From the NCBI RefSeq assembly GCF_009812055.1, contig NZ_WQNH01000007.1, forward strand, positions 1-64,000: a stretch of DNA of 64,000 nt, read 5' to 3'. The stretch is from Chelativorans xinjiangensis (lineage in GTDB: Bacteria > Pseudomonadota > Alphaproteobacteria > Rhizobiales > Rhizobiaceae). Position 1 is the first letter of the stretch. The number at the start of each line of letters is the position of its first letter. This document shows, piece after piece, positions 16,990 to 26,922 of the stretch. The position numbers and the translations under genes were made by a program. The notes below the pieces were generated by a model. It saw only the letters and a list, made by a program, of their open reading frames with translations, did not search any database and was not told where the DNA came from.

Positions 16990-18768
16990 TCAGCGCTCGG
17001 CGGGCAGCGTGATGACGAAGCGCGCGCCGCGTATCTCGCCGGGCTTGGTGCCGGGGATGTTCTCGGCGGTCAGGGTGCCGCCGTGCGCCTCGATGATCTG
17101 GCGGCTGATGGACAGGCCGAGACCGGAGTTCTGTCCGAAGGCCTCGCCCGAGGGTCGGTCCGTATAGAAGCGATCGAAGATACGCTCGATATCGTCGGCG
17201 CGGATGCCGGGGCCGTTGTCGTCCACGGTCAGCACGATGCGCCGGGCGTTGCGCGACAGCGTAAGCGTGATGCGCCCCGCCTCCTCGGGCACGAAGGAAC
17301 GCGCATTCTCGATCAGGTTGGTGATGACCTGGCCGAGGCGCAGGTCGTGGCCCGGCACAACGAAGCCCTGCCCCGGTTTGCCTTCGACCTTGAACTGAAG
17401 ATCCACAGGCTTCCGCCGGCTGCCGGCATCGCGGATGCCGGCGACGAGGTCGCCGACGAAGCGCTCGAGATCGACGGGCTCGGCGTCTTCACGCACCATC
17501 TCCGCGTCCAGCCGCGAGGCGTCGGAGATATCGGTGATCAGCCGGTCGAGCCGGCGCACGTCGTGCTGGATGATTTCCATCAGCCGGTCGCGCGAGTTCT
17601 GGTCCTTGGCCAGCGGCAGCGTCTCGACGGCGCTGCCGAGCGAGGTGAGCGGGTTCTTGAGTTCGTGCGCCACATCGGCGGCGAAGCTCTCGATGGCGTC
17701 GAGGCGGGCGTAGAGCGCCTTGGTCATGTCGCGCAGCGCCACCGAAAGATTGCCGATCTCGTCCTGGCGGTGCGAGAAATCCGGTATCTCCTCGCGGTTG
17801 CGGACGCCCCGGCGCACGCGGATGGCGGCGGCGGAAAGGCGGCGCAGCGGGTTGGCGATGGTGGAGGCCAACAGCAACGACAGCACCGCCGTCACGAGAG
17901 CGGCGACGCCGAAGACCCGCAGGATCGCCAGCCGCTCCTCGGCGATGATGCGATCGACATCGCCCTGGGTCGAAAGCTGGAGGACGCCGACGACGGCGCG
18001 GAAGCGCTGAATGGGCACCGCCACCGAAATGATGCGCTCGCCCTGCTCGCTACGGCGCACGAACGCTTTCGGCTCTCCGCCCGTCAACGCAGCCATCACC
18101 TCCTCGTAGGCGACGCCGCTGCCGCCCGGCTGCTCCCGGTCGAGCGGCAGGTCGCCGCCCTGGAAAATCGCCGTAAGACGCTTCTGCAGCCAATCGAAGA
18201 AGCTTTCCTCCTCCTCGTCCATCGACGGCAGGTCGTAGCGCAGGATCTGGCCACGCGAATAAAGATGGCGCGAATCGAGCAGCAGGTTGGCGTCGCGGTC
18301 GTAGATGCGGGCGCGGGTCTTTTCGGGCGAAATCAGCCGCGGCAGAAGCGGCGCGACGAGTTCCGGGTTGATCGGGAAATCCAGGCTCTCGAACCGGTCT
18401 GGCCGCGGCGACATGCTTTCGCCCGCCTGAAGTTCCAGTAGCTTCTCCGGATCGATCAGGATCGAATCCGTTTCCACCGTGGCGGATGCGGCGATGGCGC
18501 CGGCGATGATGCCGCCCTGGGTCCTGAGGCTCTCGATCTGAGCGTCTATGAGGGCGTCGCGGAACTGGTTGATGTACAGGATGCCGATGACGAGCACCGT
18601 CATGGCACCGAAATTGAGGATGAGAATACGGCGCGTGAGGCTGGAGAACATATAGTGTCCCAGCATGCGGCGGACCGGCACTGCGAGCCGGCCCAATAGC
18701 CAGGGCGTTGCCCGCTCCACCCTGCCCTGCGTCGCGCTGGTTCTCCTGTTTCCTACCTCAATGGCCAT
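16990..18768 (-). CDS. chvG: Sensor histidine kinase ChvG (ExoS family)
   Basis: The 592-residue membrane kinase has a first membrane helix ILILNFGAMTVLVIGILYI at about 48-66, a large periplasmic region, a second helix near 280-300, a HAMP linker, the H-box DVAHELKNPLTS with intact His, and an ATPase domain with N-box NLIENARSF, DDNGPGI and GLGLSIS. The motifs and the place beside chvI and hprK match ChvG/ExoS, which senses acid and cell-envelope stress and, with ChvI, controls exopolysaccharide, virulence or symbiosis genes in rhizobia, Agrobacterium and Brucella (BvrS). It begins 17 nt after chvI. Confidence 0.95.
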   Translation of the reverse strand: MAIEVGNRRTSATQGRVERATPWLLGRLAVPVRRMLGHYMFSSLTRRILILNFGAMTVLVIGILYINQFRDALIDAQIESLRTQGGIIAGAIAASATVETDSILIDPEKLLELQAGESMSPRPDRFESLDFPINPELVAPLLPRLISPEKTRARIYDRDANLLLDSRHLYSRGQILRYDLPSMDEEEESFFDWLQKRLTAIFQGGDLPLDREQPGGSGVAYEEVMAALTGGEPKAFVRRSEQGERIISVAVPIQRFRAVVGVLQLSTQGDVDRIIAEERLAILRVFGVAALVTAVLSLLLASTIANPLRRLSAAAIRVRRGVRNREEIPDFSHRQDEIGNLSVALRDMTKALYARLDAIESFAADVAHELKNPLTSLGSAVETLPLAKDQNSRDRLMEIIQHDVRRLDRLITDISDASRLDAEMVREDAEPVDLERFVGDLVAGIRDAGSRRKPVDLQFKVEGKPGQGFVVPGHDLRLGQVITNLIENARSFVPEEAGRITLTLSRNARRIVLTVDDNGPGIRADDIERIFDRFYTDRPSGEAFGQNSGLGLSISRQIIEAHGGTLTAENIPGTKPGEIRGARFVITLPAER

Positions 18769-18785
18769 TCAGCAATCGTCGCCCG

Positions 18786-19487
18786 TCATGCCTCGCGGAA
18801 GCGGTAGCCGACGCCGTAGAGCGTCTCGATCATGTCAAACTCGCCGTCGACCGACTTGAACTTCTTGCGCAGCCGCTTGATGTGGCTGTCGATGGTGCGG
18901 TCGTCCACATAGACCTGCTCGTCATAAGCCGAATCCATCAGCGCGTCACGGCTTTTCACCACACCCGGGCGCTGCGCCAGCGAATGCAGGATGAGGAACT
19001 CGGTCACCGTCAGCGTCACCGGCTCGCCCTTCCAGGTACAGGTGTGGCGCTCCTGGTCCATGACAAGATGGCCGCGCTCCAGCGAGCGGCTCTGCTTGTC
19101 GGGCATTTTGGCGGCAGCCTCGCGGGCGCTTGCCCGGCGCAGCACCGCCCGCACCCGCTCGACCAGGAGCCGCTGCGAAAACGGTTTGCGCACGAAATCG
19201 TCGGCGCCCATCTTGAGGCCGAACAGCTCGTCGATCTCGTCGTCCTTCGAGGTCAGGAAGATTACCGGCACATCGCTCTTCTGGCGCAGGCGGCGCAGAA
19301 GCTCCATACCGTCCATGCGCGGCATCTTGATGTCGAGGATGGCGAGCGACGGCGGACGCGCGCTCAGGCCTTCCAGTGCCGAGGCACCGTCCGTGTAGGT
19401 CTCGACGCGATAACCCTCCGATTCCAGTGCAATCGAAACGGACGTGAGAATATTGCGGTCGTCATCAACGAGCGCGATCGTTGCCAT
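18786..19487 (-). CDS. chvI: Response regulator ChvI (OmpR family)
   Basis: The 233-residue protein has an N-terminal receiver domain, with the acidic pair in VDDDRN, phospho-accepting Asp in [14 protein letters not shown] in LTSKDDE and Lys in VRKPF. A winged-helix DNA-binding domain follows, ending [10 protein letters not shown]. The start at 19487 ([10 protein letters not shown]) matches the usual beginning of ChvI; a pair of ATGs at 19508 and 19505 preceded by aaggga is an alternative adding seven residues. It pairs with ChvG. The divergent gene is pckA, an arrangement conserved in rhizobia and Brucella. Confidence 0.96.
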   Translation of the reverse strand: MATIALVDDDRNILTSVSIALESEGYRVETYTDGASALEGLSARPPSLAILDIKMPRMDGMELLRRLRQKSDVPVIFLTSKDDEIDELFGLKMGADDFVRKPFSQRLLVERVRAVLRRASAREAAAKMPDKQSRSLERGHLVMDQERHTCTWKGEPVTLTVTEFLILHSLAQRPGVVKSRDALMDSAYDEQVYVDDRTIDSHIKRLRKKFKSVDGEFDMIETLYGVGYRFREA

Positions 19488-19835
19488 ATCCAGTGGCTCC
19501 CTCATCATGCAATGTCCCTTCGTGCTGCATCCGCGCGCAGTTGCAGGACAAATTGGGTACAAAATGTGGCACATTCTCCAGGCGGAGTCACTTTACGCGC
19601 CTGCATGCGACGGTTTCACGCGGCGCCGCCACATGGCGTCGGCAAAAGCCAGGAGCGCTCTCCCGAAGTTTAGGGAACATATAACCGATTTAACTCGTTC
19701 TAAAAATTCTTAAATCGATTAATGATTTGAAATTGCTGTATTTTTCTGTTTCTGACGTGCGATGGCTGCTGACAGGGGCTCTCCGCCCCGGTTTGCTGGC
19801 CGGCCCTTCGATCAAAACAGATTTGGTAGCGAAAC
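19488..19835. promoter_or_regulatory. Divergent chvI/pckA control region
   Basis: This stretch of 348 bases has no credible gene. It must hold the promoters of both chvI (minus) and pckA (plus). The half near pckA is clearly AT-rich (about 19670-19760), in contrast to the rest. A short hairpin, ggggc/gcccc at 19775-19779 and 19785-19789, falls in the pckA leader. I could not assign convincing -35/-10 boxes. Confidence 0.5.
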
Positions 19836-21446
19836 ATGCACGAGACCGGCCACCGCAATCCCCTGAGCGGGATCGAGACCAGCGGCCTGAAGACCGCAGG
19901 CACCGTCCACTACAACCTCACCGAGGCACGCCTCTGCGAGGAAGCGATCCGCCGCGGCGAAGCCAGACTTTCCGCCCATGGCGCGCTCGTAGCCGAGACC
20001 GGCCAGCACACGGGCCGCTCGCCGAAGGACAAGTTCATCATCCGCGACGCCGACACGGAAGATGCCGTCTGGTGGGACAACAACGGCGCCATCTCGCGTG
20101 AGCAGTTCGAAACGCTTTACGAGGATTTCCGGCGCCACGCGGATGGCTGCGACCTTTTCGTGCAGGACCTGGTGGGCGGCGCGGATCCCGAGAACGCGCT
20201 GCCGACACGTGTCGTCACCGAGTATGCCTGGCACTCGCTGTTCATCCGCAATCTGCTCATCCGCCCGGCGCGCGAGGCGCTCTCACGCTTCGTGCCGAAG
20301 ATGACGGTGGTCGACCTTCCGTCCTTCCGCGCCGATCCCGCCCGGCACGGCTGCCGTGGCGAGACCGTCATCGCCATGGACCTGAGCCGCATGATCGTGC
20401 TCATCGGCGGCACTTCGTACGCCGGGGAGATGAAAAAGTCGGTCTTCACCGCACTCAACCACATCCTGCCGCCGCGCGGCGTCATGCCGATGCATTGCTC
20501 GGCCAATACGGGGCCGGACGGCGACGTCGCCGTCTTCTTCGGCCTGTCCGGCACGGGCAAGACGACGCTTTCGGCCGATTCGGCGCGCACCCTGATCGGT
20601 GACGACGAGCACGGCTGGGGGCAAGAGGGCATCTTCAACTTCGAGGGCGGGTGCTATGCCAAGACTATCCGCCTGTCGGCCGAGGCCGAGCCGGAAATCT
20701 TTTCCACCACAAGGCGCTTCGGCACGGTACTGGAGAATGTCGTGCTCGACGAGGCCGGCGTGCCGGATTTCGATGACGGCAGCCTGACGGAGAACGCGCG
20801 GGCCGCCTATCCGCTACACTTCATCCCCAACGCAAGCGGCACGGGGCGCGCCGGACAGCCGAAGAACGTCATCATGCTAACGGCCGACGCCTTCGGCGTC
20901 ATGCCGCCGATCGCGCGGCTGACGCCGGCGCAGGCCATGTATCACTTCCTGTCCGGCTACACGGCCAAGGTGGCGGGCACGGAAAAAGGCGTGAAGGAGC
21001 CGGAGGCCACGTTCTCCACCTGCTTCGGCGCGCCGTTCATGCCGCGCCATCCCTCGGCCTACGGCAACCTCCTGCGCGACCTGATCGCCGAGCACGGCGT
21101 CGACTGCTGGCTGGTGAACACCGGCTGGACGGGCGGCGCCTACGGCACAGGAAAGCGCATGCCCATCCAGGTCACACGGACGCTGCTTGCCGCGGCACTC
21201 GACGGCTCGCTCGGCAAGGCCGAATTCCGCACGGATCCGAATTTCGGCTTCGCCGTGCCGGTGGCCGTGCCGGGCGTCGACAGCGCCATCCTAGACCCGC
21301 GCACCACCTGGAGCGACAAGGCCGCCTACGACGTACAGGCCGAGCGCCTGGTCGGCATGTTCATCGACAATTTCGAGAAATTCGAATCCCATGTCGATGC
21401 GGATGTGTTGAATGCCTCGCCGCTCGCCCGGCAGGCGGCCGAATAA
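19836..21446 (+). CDS. pckA: Phosphoenolpyruvate carboxykinase (ATP)
   Basis: PckA turns oxaloacetate into phosphoenolpyruvate with ATP, the first committed step of gluconeogenesis. The protein of 536 residues has the ATP-type signature throughout: TGRSPKDKF, the substrate site [12 protein letters not shown], kinase-1a loop [11 protein letters not shown], kinase-2 motif LIGDDEHGW, and [14 protein letters not shown]. The ATG at 19836 has only a weak ribosome site. It diverges from chvI. The 3' end faces the GGDEF-EAL gene, and one copy of the two-hairpin repeat fills the gap. Confidence 0.98.
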   Translation: MHETGHRNPLSGIETSGLKTAGTVHYNLTEARLCEEAIRRGEARLSAHGALVAETGQHTGRSPKDKFIIRDADTEDAVWWDNNGAISREQFETLYEDFRRHADGCDLFVQDLVGGADPENALPTRVVTEYAWHSLFIRNLLIRPAREALSRFVPKMTVVDLPSFRADPARHGCRGETVIAMDLSRMIVLIGGTSYAGEMKKSVFTALNHILPPRGVMPMHCSANTGPDGDVAVFFGLSGTGKTTLSADSARTLIGDDEHGWGQEGIFNFEGGCYAKTIRLSAEAEPEIFSTTRRFGTVLENVVLDEAGVPDFDDGSLTENARAAYPLHFIPNASGTGRAGQPKNVIMLTADAFGVMPPIARLTPAQAMYHFLSGYTAKVAGTEKGVKEPEATFSTCFGAPFMPRHPSAYGNLLRDLIAEHGVDCWLVNTGWTGGAYGTGKRMPIQVTRTLLAAALDGSLGKAEFRTDPNFGFAVPVAVPGVDSAILDPRTTWSDKAAYDVQAERLVGMFIDNFEKFESHVDADVLNASPLARQAAE

Positions 21447-21463
21447 CCCTTCCGGCAGGTTTC

Positions 21464-21560
21464 AGATCAGTTCATCGTTTCATGGAGTCGATGAACTGGT
21501 CTACGCTTTGTTTTGTCGTAATTCCGGACGGAAAACCGGTTTCCACTTTTCCTGGAATTA
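21464..21560 (-). repeat. Two-hairpin intergenic repeat, copy 2 (inverted)
   Basis: This copy is in reverse orientation. The aattccgg...cctggaatt block at about 21520-21558 corresponds to the first hairpin. The second is gttcatcg/cgatgaac at 21470-21477 and 21489-21496. It fills nearly the whole space between the convergent ends of pckA and the GGDEF-EAL gene, so it may serve as a two-way RNA hairpin. Confidence 0.85.
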
Positions 21561-21562
21561 CT

Positions 21563-22912
21563 CTAGCGTGCGGCCCGGCGTTGATTTTCGCCGGTGCCAC
21601 GCAGGAGGGCCCGTGTCTCGTCGGCGTCGCGCGGCTTGCCGAAGAGATAGCCCTGGCCGCCCGCGCAGCCGAACTCCACCAGCCGCTCCGCCTGCGCTTC
21701 CTCCTCGATGCCTTCCGCCACCACGTCCATGCCGAGCCCCTCGCACATGGCCAGGATGGCGCGGATGATGTGCTCCGACGGGCGGTCGGTAAGGATCGAG
21801 GAGACGAAAGCGCGGTCGATCTTCAGCTTGTCGAAGTGGAAGTCGCGTAACCGCCCGAGGCTTGACTGGCCGGTGCCGAAATCGTCGAGCGAGACGCGGA
21901 TGCCCATGCGCCTCAAGTCGTTGACGATCTTCTCGGCCGACGCCGGATCGCTCATCAGGCCGGTTTCGGTGATCTCCACCTCCAGGCGGCGGGGGTTGAA
22001 GCCCGTGCGCTCCAGGATCGCCAGGATATGCAGGCCGGTGTTGTGATCGACCAGTTGCGAGGGCGACAGGTTGAAGGACAGGAACAGATCTTCCGGCCAG
22101 TCGCGCGCCGCCTCCACCGCCTTGCGTAATACCAATTGCGAAAGCTGGCCGATGATGCCGCGCTCCTCGGCGATGGGGATGAACGTCGCCGGCGATACGA
22201 CGCCGAGATCCCGGTCGGTCCAGCGCGCCAGCGTCTCGAAACCGATGGTTCGCCGGGTGGTGAGGTCGATGATGGGCTGAAAGTGCGGCTCCACCTCGCC
22301 CGCCGCGACCGCGCGCCGCAAGGCCTGCTCGATGCGCGTGAGGCGCTTTGCCGCCTCCTCCATCTCGCGCGTGTAGACCACCACGACGCCGCGGCCGGAG
22401 CGCTTTGCCTGGTAAAGGGCCGTCTCCGCCTTGCTGAGGAGAAGGTCTGTCGTGTCCTCCTCCGAATAGAAGAGCGAACAGCCGGCCGATGCCGAAAGGC
22501 GTGCGGTGCGATGGCCGACATCGTAGGGCGCCGACAGGATCTCGATCAGCATCCTTGCCTTCTCGGCAATCGTGTCCTCGCTGAAGACCATCGGGCAGAG
22601 GAAGGCGAACTCGTCGGCGCCGATGCGGGTGACGGTGGAGTGCTCGTCCATCGCCGCGCGCAGGCGCATGGCCACCTGATGCAGGATCTCGTCGCCGGCG
22701 GCGCGACCGAACAGGTCGTTGATCGGCTTGAAACCGTCGAGATCGAGAACGCCGATGGCAAACGGCGCCGGATCGTCCGCGCGCTCGGCGATGAGCCGGT
22801 TCACCTTGTCGTAGAAACGGTGCGTGTTGCCGAGCCCGGTCAGCGGATCGGTGAGGACGAGATCCTCTCCGTGTCCCCTGGTTGCTTGTCCGATAGACAG
22901 AGCGGACGGCAT
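21563..22912 (-). CDS. Cytosolic GGDEF-EAL protein
   Basis: The 449-residue protein pairs a diguanylate cyclase-type domain (about 20-175) with an EAL phosphodiesterase domain (about 190-440). It has no membrane helix or obvious sensor domain. The GGDEF motif is degenerate (IGADEF: GADEF in place of GGDEF), so cyclase activity is doubtful. The EAL motif reads FETLARW (ETL): the metal-binding Glu is kept. The other phosphodiesterase residues are present: FNLSPSQL, ITETGL, LDDFGTG, LKID and AEGIE. A c-di-GMP phosphodiesterase is the likelier function. Expression is probably independent, since both neighbours diverge or converge. Confidence 0.9.
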   Translation of the reverse strand: MPSALSIGQATRGHGEDLVLTDPLTGLGNTHRFYDKVNRLIAERADDPAPFAIGVLDLDGFKPINDLFGRAAGDEILHQVAMRLRAAMDEHSTVTRIGADEFAFLCPMVFSEDTIAEKARMLIEILSAPYDVGHRTARLSASAGCSLFYSEEDTTDLLLSKAETALYQAKRSGRGVVVVYTREMEEAAKRLTRIEQALRRAVAAGEVEPHFQPIIDLTTRRTIGFETLARWTDRDLGVVSPATFIPIAEERGIIGQLSQLVLRKAVEAARDWPEDLFLSFNLSPSQLVDHNTGLHILAILERTGFNPRRLEVEITETGLMSDPASAEKIVNDLRRMGIRVSLDDFGTGQSSLGRLRDFHFDKLKIDRAFVSSILTDRPSEHIIRAILAMCEGLGMDVVAEGIEEEAQAERLVEFGCAGGQGYLFGKPRDADETRALLRGTGENQRRAAR

Positions 22913-23102
22913 GCTTCTTTCCTATTCCGGAGCCTTTTGACGGAACATGCATGTGAAATTCTTTAAGAAACGTATCATGCTATAACAATTTGGAATTCGG
23001 CTTTCCGGCTCTACCCACCGACGCCGGCATGCAGTGCTTGACAGGGCGCTGCCCGCGCCGTCATCTGCCGCCGACAGCAGCCCCCAAACGGAGATTCCGC
23101 CC

Positions 23103-24041
23103 ATGCCGCTCAGCGTCGCTTTCCAGATGGATCACATCTCCACCGTCTCGATCGCCGGCGACACCACCTTCGCCCTGGCGCTGGAGGCGCAGCGGCGCGG
23201 GCACAAGCTTTGGCATTACACGCCCGACAGGCTTTCGCAGCGCGGCGACAAGGTGTTTGCCACGGTGGAAGCGATGACGGTGCGCGAAGAGGTGGGAAGC
23301 CATTTCAGCCTGGGCGAGCCCGTACGCACGGACCTTGCCGAGATGGACGTGGTGCTTCTGCGCCAGGACCCGCCCTTCGACATGCACTACATCACTACCA
23401 CGCATATCCTCGAGCGCATCCACCCGAAGACGCTGGTCGTCAACGATCCCGCCTGGGTGCGCAACAGCCCGGAGAAGATCTTCGTCACCGAATTCGCCGA
23501 CCTGATGCCGGACACGCTGATCACCCGCGACCCGGCGGAGGTGGACGCCTTCCGCGCCGAGCACGGCGACATCATCGTCAAGCCGCTCTACGGCAATGGC
23601 GGCGCCGGCATCTTCCATCTGCTGGAGGCCGACCGCAATCTGGCTTCGCTGCTCGAGCTGTTCACCCAGACCTTCCGCGAACCGTTCATCGTGCAACGCT
23701 ATCTGATGGAGGTGCGCGGCGGCGACAAGCGCATCATCCTGATCGAGGGTGAGCCGGTGGGCGCCATCAACCGGGTGCCGGCCGAACACGATTCGCGCTC
23801 CAACATGCATGTGGGCGGCCGCGCCGAACCGACCGAGATCACCGAGCGCGAGCGTGAGATCTGCGCGCGCATCGGGCCCGCCCTGCGCGAGCGCGGCTTG
23901 GTGCTGGTGGGCATCGACGTGATCGGCGGGCTCCTTACCGAGATCAACGTCACCTCGCCGACCGGCGTGCGCGAGGTGCAGAAGTTCGGCGGTGCCGACA
24001 TCGCAGCCCTTTTCTGGGACGCGGTGGAGGCACGGCGATAG
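23103..24041 (+). CDS. gshB: Glutathione synthetase
   Basis: GshB joins gamma-glutamylcysteine and glycine with ATP. The 312-residue protein has the prokaryotic family pattern: N-terminal [31 protein letters not shown], the ATP-grasp loop [36 protein letters not shown], and the metal/ATP site [12 protein letters not shown]. The start at 23103 is used because the conserved N-terminus begins there; the open frame upstream codes for nothing recognisable. The stop codon is immediately followed by repeat copy 3, whose first base overlaps the last base of the gene. Confidence 0.96.
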   Translation: MPLSVAFQMDHISTVSIAGDTTFALALEAQRRGHKLWHYTPDRLSQRGDKVFATVEAMTVREEVGSHFSLGEPVRTDLAEMDVVLLRQDPPFDMHYITTTHILERIHPKTLVVNDPAWVRNSPEKIFVTEFADLMPDTLITRDPAEVDAFRAEHGDIIVKPLYGNGGAGIFHLLEADRNLASLLELFTQTFREPFIVQRYLMEVRGGDKRIILIEGEPVGAINRVPAEHDSRSNMHVGGRAEPTEITEREREICARIGPALRERGLVLVGIDVIGGLLTEINVTSPTGVREVQKFGGADIAALFWDAVEARR

Positions 24042-24140
24042 AGCAATTCCAGGAAAAGTGGAAGCCGGGTTCCGTCCGGAATTGCGACAAAATAAGAAGT
24101 TAGACCAATTCATCGATTTCCAAATCGATGAATTGGTCTG
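24041..24140 (+). repeat. Two-hairpin intergenic repeat, copy 3 (complete)
   Basis: This is the clearest copy. The first hairpin has gcaattcc (24043-24050) with ggaattgc at about 24078-24085. The second is a perfect 17-bp stem, 24102-24118 with 24123-24139, around a 4-nt loop. It starts at the last base of gshB and so lies in its 3' untranslated region. The stability of the second stem makes a role in transcript end formation plausible. Confidence 0.9.
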
Positions 24141-24300
24141 AGGCCGGCGTTCCGCGGCTGCAACCGCCTGCCGCCTGCCTGCAACCAGAGCGGTCTATTT
24201 GTTCGTGTAATGTTCTTGATCCGGGCCGCAATCCGTGCTTGAGTGACGCAACTGATCAATCGACCGGGGCACAGGGGCGCCACAGGGCGGGGGAGGTTGC

Positions 24301-25833
24301 ATGGTTTCGCGTGTGCGTACGATTGCGTTCGAGGGGATCGAGGCTGTTCCCGTCGATGTGCAGGTGATGGTCGCGCCCGGCAAGATGGGCATGCAGATCG
24401 TCGGGCTGGGCGACAAGGCCGTGGCGGAAAGCCGCGAGCGGGTGCAGGCCGCGCTCCATGCCTCGGGCCTCTCGATGCCGCCCAAACGGGTAACGGTCAA
24501 TCTCGCGCCTGCCGATCTTCCCAAGGAGGGCAGCCATTACGACCTGCCGATCGCCCTCGGCCTGATGGCCGCGCTCGGTGCCGTGCCGGCGGACGCCTTG
24601 AGCGACTATGTGGTGCTCGGCGAGCTGGCGCTCGACGGCACGGTGGCGCGGGTGGCCGGCGTGCTGCCGGCGGCGATCGGTGCCAACGCCATGGGCAAGG
24701 GCCTCATCTGCCCGCATGACTGCGGGCCGGAGGCCGCGTGGGCTGGCATGGACGTTGACATCCTGGCGCCGCGCAGCCTGATCGCGCTGGCCAACCATTT
24801 CCGCGGCACGCAGGTGATGAGCCGGCCGCAGCCGGCCCTCGGGCCGCCGCCCGGCCTGTTGCCTGACCTGTCCGATATCAAGGGCCAGGAGAGTGCCAAG
24901 CGGGCGCTGGAGGTGGCGGCGGCCGGTGGCCACAACCTCCTGATGGTCGGCCCGCCTGGTGCCGGAAAATCCATGCTGGCGCAGCGTTTGCCGTCCATCC
25001 TGCCGCCGCTGTCGCCGAAGGAGCTTCTGGAAGTCTCCATGGTCGCTTCCATCGCCGGCGAGCTTGCCGACGGGCGCCTCTCCGACCGGCGTCCCTTCCG
25101 CGCGCCGCACCATTCTGCGTCCATGGCGGCGATGGTCGGCGGCGGTCTGCGTGCACGGCCGGGCGAGGTGTCGCTGGCCCATCACGGCGTGCTCTTTCTG
25201 GATGAATTGCCGGAGTTCACGGCGCAGGTGCTCAACTCGCTGCGCCAGCCGCTGGAAAGCGGCGAATGCGTCATCGCGCGGGCCAACCACCGGGTAAGTT
25301 ATCCGGCACAGATCCAACTCGTTGCGGCGATGAACCCTTGCCGCTGCGGCATGGCGGGCGAGCCGGGGCACCGGTGCGCGCGCGGGCCGCGCTGCCAGGC
25401 GGAGTATCAGGCGCGCATATCCGGCCCGCTGCTCGACCGCATCGACCTGCGCATTGACGTGCCGGCGGTCTCGGCGGGCGACCTCATCCAGCCCGGCAAG
25501 GCAGAGGACAGCGCCACCGTCGGCGCACGTGTCGCCCGCGCCCGCGATATCCAGCGGGAGCGCTTCGCCAATCTCGGCCTGCCCGGATGGACGACAAATG
25601 CGCGCTGCTCACCCGCCCTTGTCGAAGACATCGCCGCGCCCGATTCGGCAGGCCTCTCGCTACTTCAGGATGCGAGCGAGAAGATGGGGCTGTCGGCCCG
25701 CGCCTATCACCGGGTGCTCAAGGTCGCACGCACGCTGGCCGATCTCGACGGACAGCCGACGGTCGGCCGTATCCACCTTGCCGAGGCCATCTCCTACCGC
25801 GTTGCCGGCGAGCGCCTGGCACAGGCAGCGTGA
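24301..25833 (+). CDS. comM: YifB/ComM family AAA+ ATPase (Mg-chelatase-like)
   Basis: The 510-residue protein has an N-terminal Lon-protease-like fold (about 1-170) with VEVQ/NLAPADLPKEGS features. A Mg-chelatase-type AAA+ module follows, with Walker A GPPGAGKSM, FRAPHHSAS, Walker B LFLDELPEF, NPCRCG with the family's paired cysteines, GPLLDRIDL arginine finger, and a C-terminal helical domain. ComM acts as a branch-migration helicase in natural transformation; relatives are also found in non-competent species, where the role is unsettled. It stands alone: repeat copy 3 lies upstream and copy 4 downstream. Confidence 0.92.
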   Translation: MVSRVRTIAFEGIEAVPVDVQVMVAPGKMGMQIVGLGDKAVAESRERVQAALHASGLSMPPKRVTVNLAPADLPKEGSHYDLPIALGLMAALGAVPADALSDYVVLGELALDGTVARVAGVLPAAIGANAMGKGLICPHDCGPEAAWAGMDVDILAPRSLIALANHFRGTQVMSRPQPALGPPPGLLPDLSDIKGQESAKRALEVAAAGGHNLLMVGPPGAGKSMLAQRLPSILPPLSPKELLEVSMVASIAGELADGRLSDRRPFRAPHHSASMAAMVGGGLRARPGEVSLAHHGVLFLDELPEFTAQVLNSLRQPLESGECVIARANHRVSYPAQIQLVAAMNPCRCGMAGEPGHRCARGPRCQAEYQARISGPLLDRIDLRIDVPAVSAGDLIQPGKAEDSATVGARVARARDIQRERFANLGLPGWTTNARCSPALVEDIAAPDSAGLSLLQDASEKMGLSARAYHRVLKVARTLADLDGQPTVGRIHLAEAISYRVAGERLAQAA

Positions 25834-25866
25834 GCATGGCGCGGTAATTCGCCTCGGCGGCAGGTT

Positions 25867-26083
25867 GGAGCAATTCCAGGAAAAGTGGAAGCCGATTTTC
25901 CGGCCGGAATTGCGACAAGCAATGAGTTAGACTGGCGGCCTTTCTTGATCACTGGCGGTGCTTCGATGTTCAGGCATGGATCCTCGGGTCATGCCTGAAC
26001 CGCTCCAATAAACAGAACGGGCAAAGCTACGGGCCGTCGGGATTAGACCAGTTCATCGATTCCAAGAAACGAAGAACTGATCT
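25867..26083 (+). repeat. Two-hairpin repeat, copy 4, split by a 110-bp insert
   Basis: The first hairpin part spans 25867 to about 25932 and the second about 26043 to 26083. Between them lies a block of about 110 bp bounded on each side by ttagac (25927-25932 and 26043-26048), as if inserted with a 6-bp target duplication. The insert carries its own stem, gttcaggcatg (25968-25978) with catgcctgaac (25990-26000). The space between comM and the protease gene (25834-26165) holds nothing else that I can see. Confidence 0.8.
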
Positions 26084-26165
26084 AGGTCACCCGAACGGCG
26101 GACGAGAAAACGCAGCGTCGCACGAGCGCGAATAGAGAGTGGGCTTTCCGAACAGGTGCGCAGAG

Positions 26166-26780
26166 CTATTTGCGGACAGCGCCGACGAGCAGGTTGTTCC
26201 CCGAGCGCAGGCTCACCCAGCGGCCGGTGTGGTCACTCGCCTGCCGCTTGAGATACCGGTAGCCGGTATGGCTCCACAACTTCACCTCGTCCTTGAGGTT
26301 GTCGAGAATGAAATCGCCCTGGTCCGTCCGTACGGTCAGCACCGCATGGCCCTCGCCGTCACGCTTGCGCACGACGGTAATCAGGAGGTCGGAGAGAGGC
26401 ACACCCGCCTGGCGCAGCCGCCGGCGCTTCTCCAGCACATAGTCTTCGCAGTCGCCGATGCCTTTGTCCGGATAGGTCCAGACCTCTTCCTTGCCGTAGA
26501 TGTCGCGGTCGTTCATCGCCTTCACGGACCTGTTGACCGTGAGGTTGACGCTGGCGATCTTCCGTCGCAGCGCACCGGTCATGCGGACCGGCCCGCTGTC
26601 ACGCAACCGGATGGCGCATTCGCCCGGCCTCTTCTTGCAGAATTCGTAGTGCCCGACGGGCTGAGACGTCGCCCCACCCGTCACCATCGAGCCGGAGGCA
26701 GCCGCTGCGCCGGTGCCAAGCCCGCTCAAAACCATGCAAATTCCCATTGCGGTGCTGATACCCGCCCGCCTCGCTGCCAT
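26166..26780 (-). CDS. Transglutaminase-like cysteine peptidase, exported
   Basis: The 204-residue protein begins with a signal peptide (hydrophobic core to AAAA-S around residue 28). It matches the bacterial transglutaminase-like cysteine proteinase family (BTLCP, formerly DUF920). The catalytic triad is visible: Cys in GIGDCEDYVLEKR, His in GEGHAVLTVRT and Asp in FILDNL. In other bacteria this family includes LapG, which cleaves the adhesin LapA under c-di-GMP control. No lapA or lapD homologue lies beside it, so that role is not supported here; many rhizobial members are of unknown function. Confidence 0.9.
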   Translation of the reverse strand: MAARRAGISTAMGICMVLSGLGTGAAAASGSMVTGGATSQPVGHYEFCKKRPGECAIRLRDSGPVRMTGALRRKIASVNLTVNRSVKAMNDRDIYGKEEVWTYPDKGIGDCEDYVLEKRRRLRQAGVPLSDLLITVVRKRDGEGHAVLTVRTDQGDFILDNLKDEVKLWSHTGYRYLKRQASDHTGRWVSLRSGNNLLVGAVRK

Positions 26781-26922
26781 TTTTGGAGCTCCCCGTTATT
26801 TCTTAATGAAGAGTTAAGAGGTTCGGAGCGGGGGCTGTCAATTATAAAATCGGCGAAGCGTGCCTTATGGTTTATATCTCCCGGCCACCGGCGCCGGGAG
26901 TCTTCGGGAAGGGCTTAGCCTT

